6,283 bases of DNA from Pseudomonadota bacterium (GTDB lineage Bacteria > Pseudomonadota > Alphaproteobacteria > UBA828 > JAPUJA01), in NCBI GenBank assembly GCA_027296525.1, contig JAPUJA010000086.1:1-6283 (forward strand). The letters are read 5' to 3'. The translations under genes were made by a program, and so were the position numbers. Below, piece by piece: positions 5,046-6,283 of this stretch. The notes under the pieces are model-generated. The model did not search any database, was not told the origin of the DNA, and was given only the letters and a program-made list of their open reading frames with translations. The stretch's first letter is position 1, and the number at the start of each line of letters is the position of its first letter.

Positions 5046-6283
5046 CGATCGATACCGGCGGCACCTTCACCGACGTCGTGGCGATCGACGAAGCGTCTGG
5101 TGCCCAATATGCCGTGAAGACCCCGAGCACGCCCGAGGACCCGAGCATCGGCCTGCTCAACGGCATCGGTAAGGTGATGGCGGGCGCGCCGGGCGATCGG
5201 CTCGAGGTTCTGCTCCACGGCTCGACCACGGCGACGAACGCCGTTCTCGAGCACAAGTTCGAGGGGCTCGGCCTGATCGTGACCGAGGGCTTTCGCCATC
5301 TCATCGAGATCGCGCGTCAGTCGGTCCCCGACGGCTACGGCAACTCCTATTTCTGGGTGAAGCCGCCGCGCCTCGTTCCGCTTCATCTCGTGCGCGAGGT
5401 GCCTGGGCGGATGACCTTCGAGGGCGGCGAGCTCAAAGCCCTCGACGAGGAGGCCGTGATCGCCGCGCTCGATGAGCTCGTCAGCCTCGGCGTGAAATGC
5501 ATCGCCGTCTGCCTGCTCCACTCCTACGCGAACGATGCCCATGAGCGGCGCGTCGGCGAACTGATCGGCGCGCGCCACCCGGAGCTCTTCGTCTCGCTTT
5601 CCTCGGTCGTTCTGCCCGAATACCGCGAATATGAGCGGGCGATGACGACCCTCATCGATGTCCTCGTCAAGCCTTATTGCAAGACCTATCTGACGCACGC
5701 GGCGGAGCAGGTGCGCGCTCGCTCCGGCGAATTCCCCTTCCTCATCATGCAGTCGAACGGCGGCGTCGTGAAACATGCGAGCGCGGTGAAAAGGCCGGTC
5801 ACCATGCTGCTTTCCGGCCCGGCGGCGGGGGTCCTGGGCGCGACCCACATGGCCCGTCTCGCCGGCCACGAGGACATTCTCACCCTCGACGTCGGCGGGA
5901 CCTCGACCGACGTTTCCCTGGTGCAGGGGCTCATGCCCCAGCTCACGAGCGCGTCCTTCGTCGAGAGCTATCCGGTCAAGACCCCGATGCTCGATATCGT
6001 CACGGTCGGCACCGGCGGCGGCTCGATCGCCTGGGTCGACGCCTATGGCGGGCTCAAGGTCGGCCCTCAAAGCGCGGGCGCCGATCCGGGGCCGATCTGC
6101 TACGGGCGCGGCGGGACGGAGCCCACGGTGACCGACGCGGCGCTCGTGCTCGGGCGGCTTCCGGGCGAGCTCATCGGGGGCGAGCTCGCGCTCGATCCGG
6201 CGGCGGCGCGTGACGCCTTTGGCGCGTTCGGGAAGACCTTCGACATGGCGCCGGAGGCGGCGGCGGCGGGCGTGTTCGAGATC
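5030..6283 (+). CDS. hyuA: Hydantoinase/oxoprolinase subunit A (HyuA), N-terminal part
   Basis: ATP-dependent cyclic amide hydrolase subunit of the HyuA / 5-oxoprolinase / acetone carboxylase family, cytosolic and normally paired with HyuB. It opens hydantoin, N-methylhydantoin, 5-oxoproline or related rings at the cost of ATP. I translated 418 open codons from the ATG to the right edge; the family is usually near 680-700 aa, so roughly 60% is present. The N-terminal Hydant_A_N domain starts with IDTGGTFTDVV at residues 7-17 (nucleotide-phosphate loop of the actin-like fold), followed by HGSTTATNAVLE at 63-74 and LPEYREYERAMTT at 195-207. The catalytic hydantoinase_A domain shows MQSNGGV at 240-246, LSGPAAGVLGA at 261-271, LDVGGTSTDV at 286-295 (second phosphate motif), GTGGGSIAWVD at 327-337, VGPQSAGADPGPICYG at 344-359 and PTVTDAALVLGRL at 365-377. 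All are intact. It sits downstream of the amidohydrolase and a likely dedicated promoter. Exact substrate unknown. Confidence 0.96.
   Translation, partial: MALRIAIDTGGTFTDVVAIDEASGAQYAVKTPSTPEDPSIGLLNGIGKVMAGAPGDRLEVLLHGSTTATNAVLEHKFEGLGLIVTEGFRHLIEIARQSVPDGYGNSYFWVKPPRLVPLHLVREVPGRMTFEGGELKALDEEAVIAALDELVSLGVKCIAVCLLHSYANDAHERRVGELIGARHPELFVSLSSVVLPEYREYERAMTTLIDVLVKPYCKTYLTHAAEQVRARSGEFPFLIMQSNGGVVKHASAVKRPVTMLLSGPAAGVLGATHMARLAGHEDILTLDVGGTSTDVSLVQGLMPQLTSASFVESYPVKTPMLDIVTVGTGGGSIAWVDAYGGLKVGPQSAGADPGPICYGRGGTEPTVTDAALVLGRLPGELIGGELALDPAAARDAFGAFGKTFDMAPEAAAAGVFEI

Noticed and set aside
4991..6070. 359-codon minus-strand open frame opposite hyuA
   Set aside because: HyuA signature motifs cover the plus strand throughout. 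The minus translation is rich in charged residues, Gly and Ala, with no domain.

Overview
The window is GC-rich, with strong G/C preference at third codon positions, and its gene content (a YcaD-type MFS carrier, a stand-alone CheR-like methyltransferase, and N-heterocycle/amide catabolic enzymes) fits a soil or aquatic proteobacterium, most likely an alphaproteobacterium. This placement is an inference from composition and gene types. No RNA genes, CRISPR arrays, insertion sequences or phage genes were seen.

Layout: (1) 1-1214, minus strand, an MFS transporter running off the left edge. (2) 1359-2174, plus strand, an orphan CheR-type SAM-dependent methyltransferase. After its stop, a coding-like stretch stays open in the same frame to a TAG at 2382-2384, which overlaps the stop of the next gene. 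(3) 2381-3334, minus strand, a nitronate monooxygenase-type FMN enzyme. (4) 3475-4752 (possibly from GTG 3487), plus strand, a cytosine-deaminase-like amidohydrolase that keeps the metal ligands but has Tyr where E. coli CodA has its catalytic Glu. (5) 4753-5029, a structured intergenic region: a four-copy 16-bp G/C tandem repeat, a spaced direct repeat, a candidate sigma70-type promoter, then an abrupt AT-rich island with alternating TATCC/GGATA half-sites. (6) 5030 to the right edge, plus strand, the N-terminal 418 codons of a HyuA-type hydantoinase/oxoprolinase.

The right half (3475 onward) looks like the start of a catabolic locus. A cyclic-amidine or amide amidohydrolase and an ATP-dependent hydantoinase/oxoprolinase would open nitrogen-containing rings in sequence. 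HyuB is expected just beyond the window. The AT-rich leader of hyuA is the best candidate for a control point. The nitronate monooxygenase is divergent from this pair and may or may not be related. The MFS and CheR-like genes have no clear link to it.
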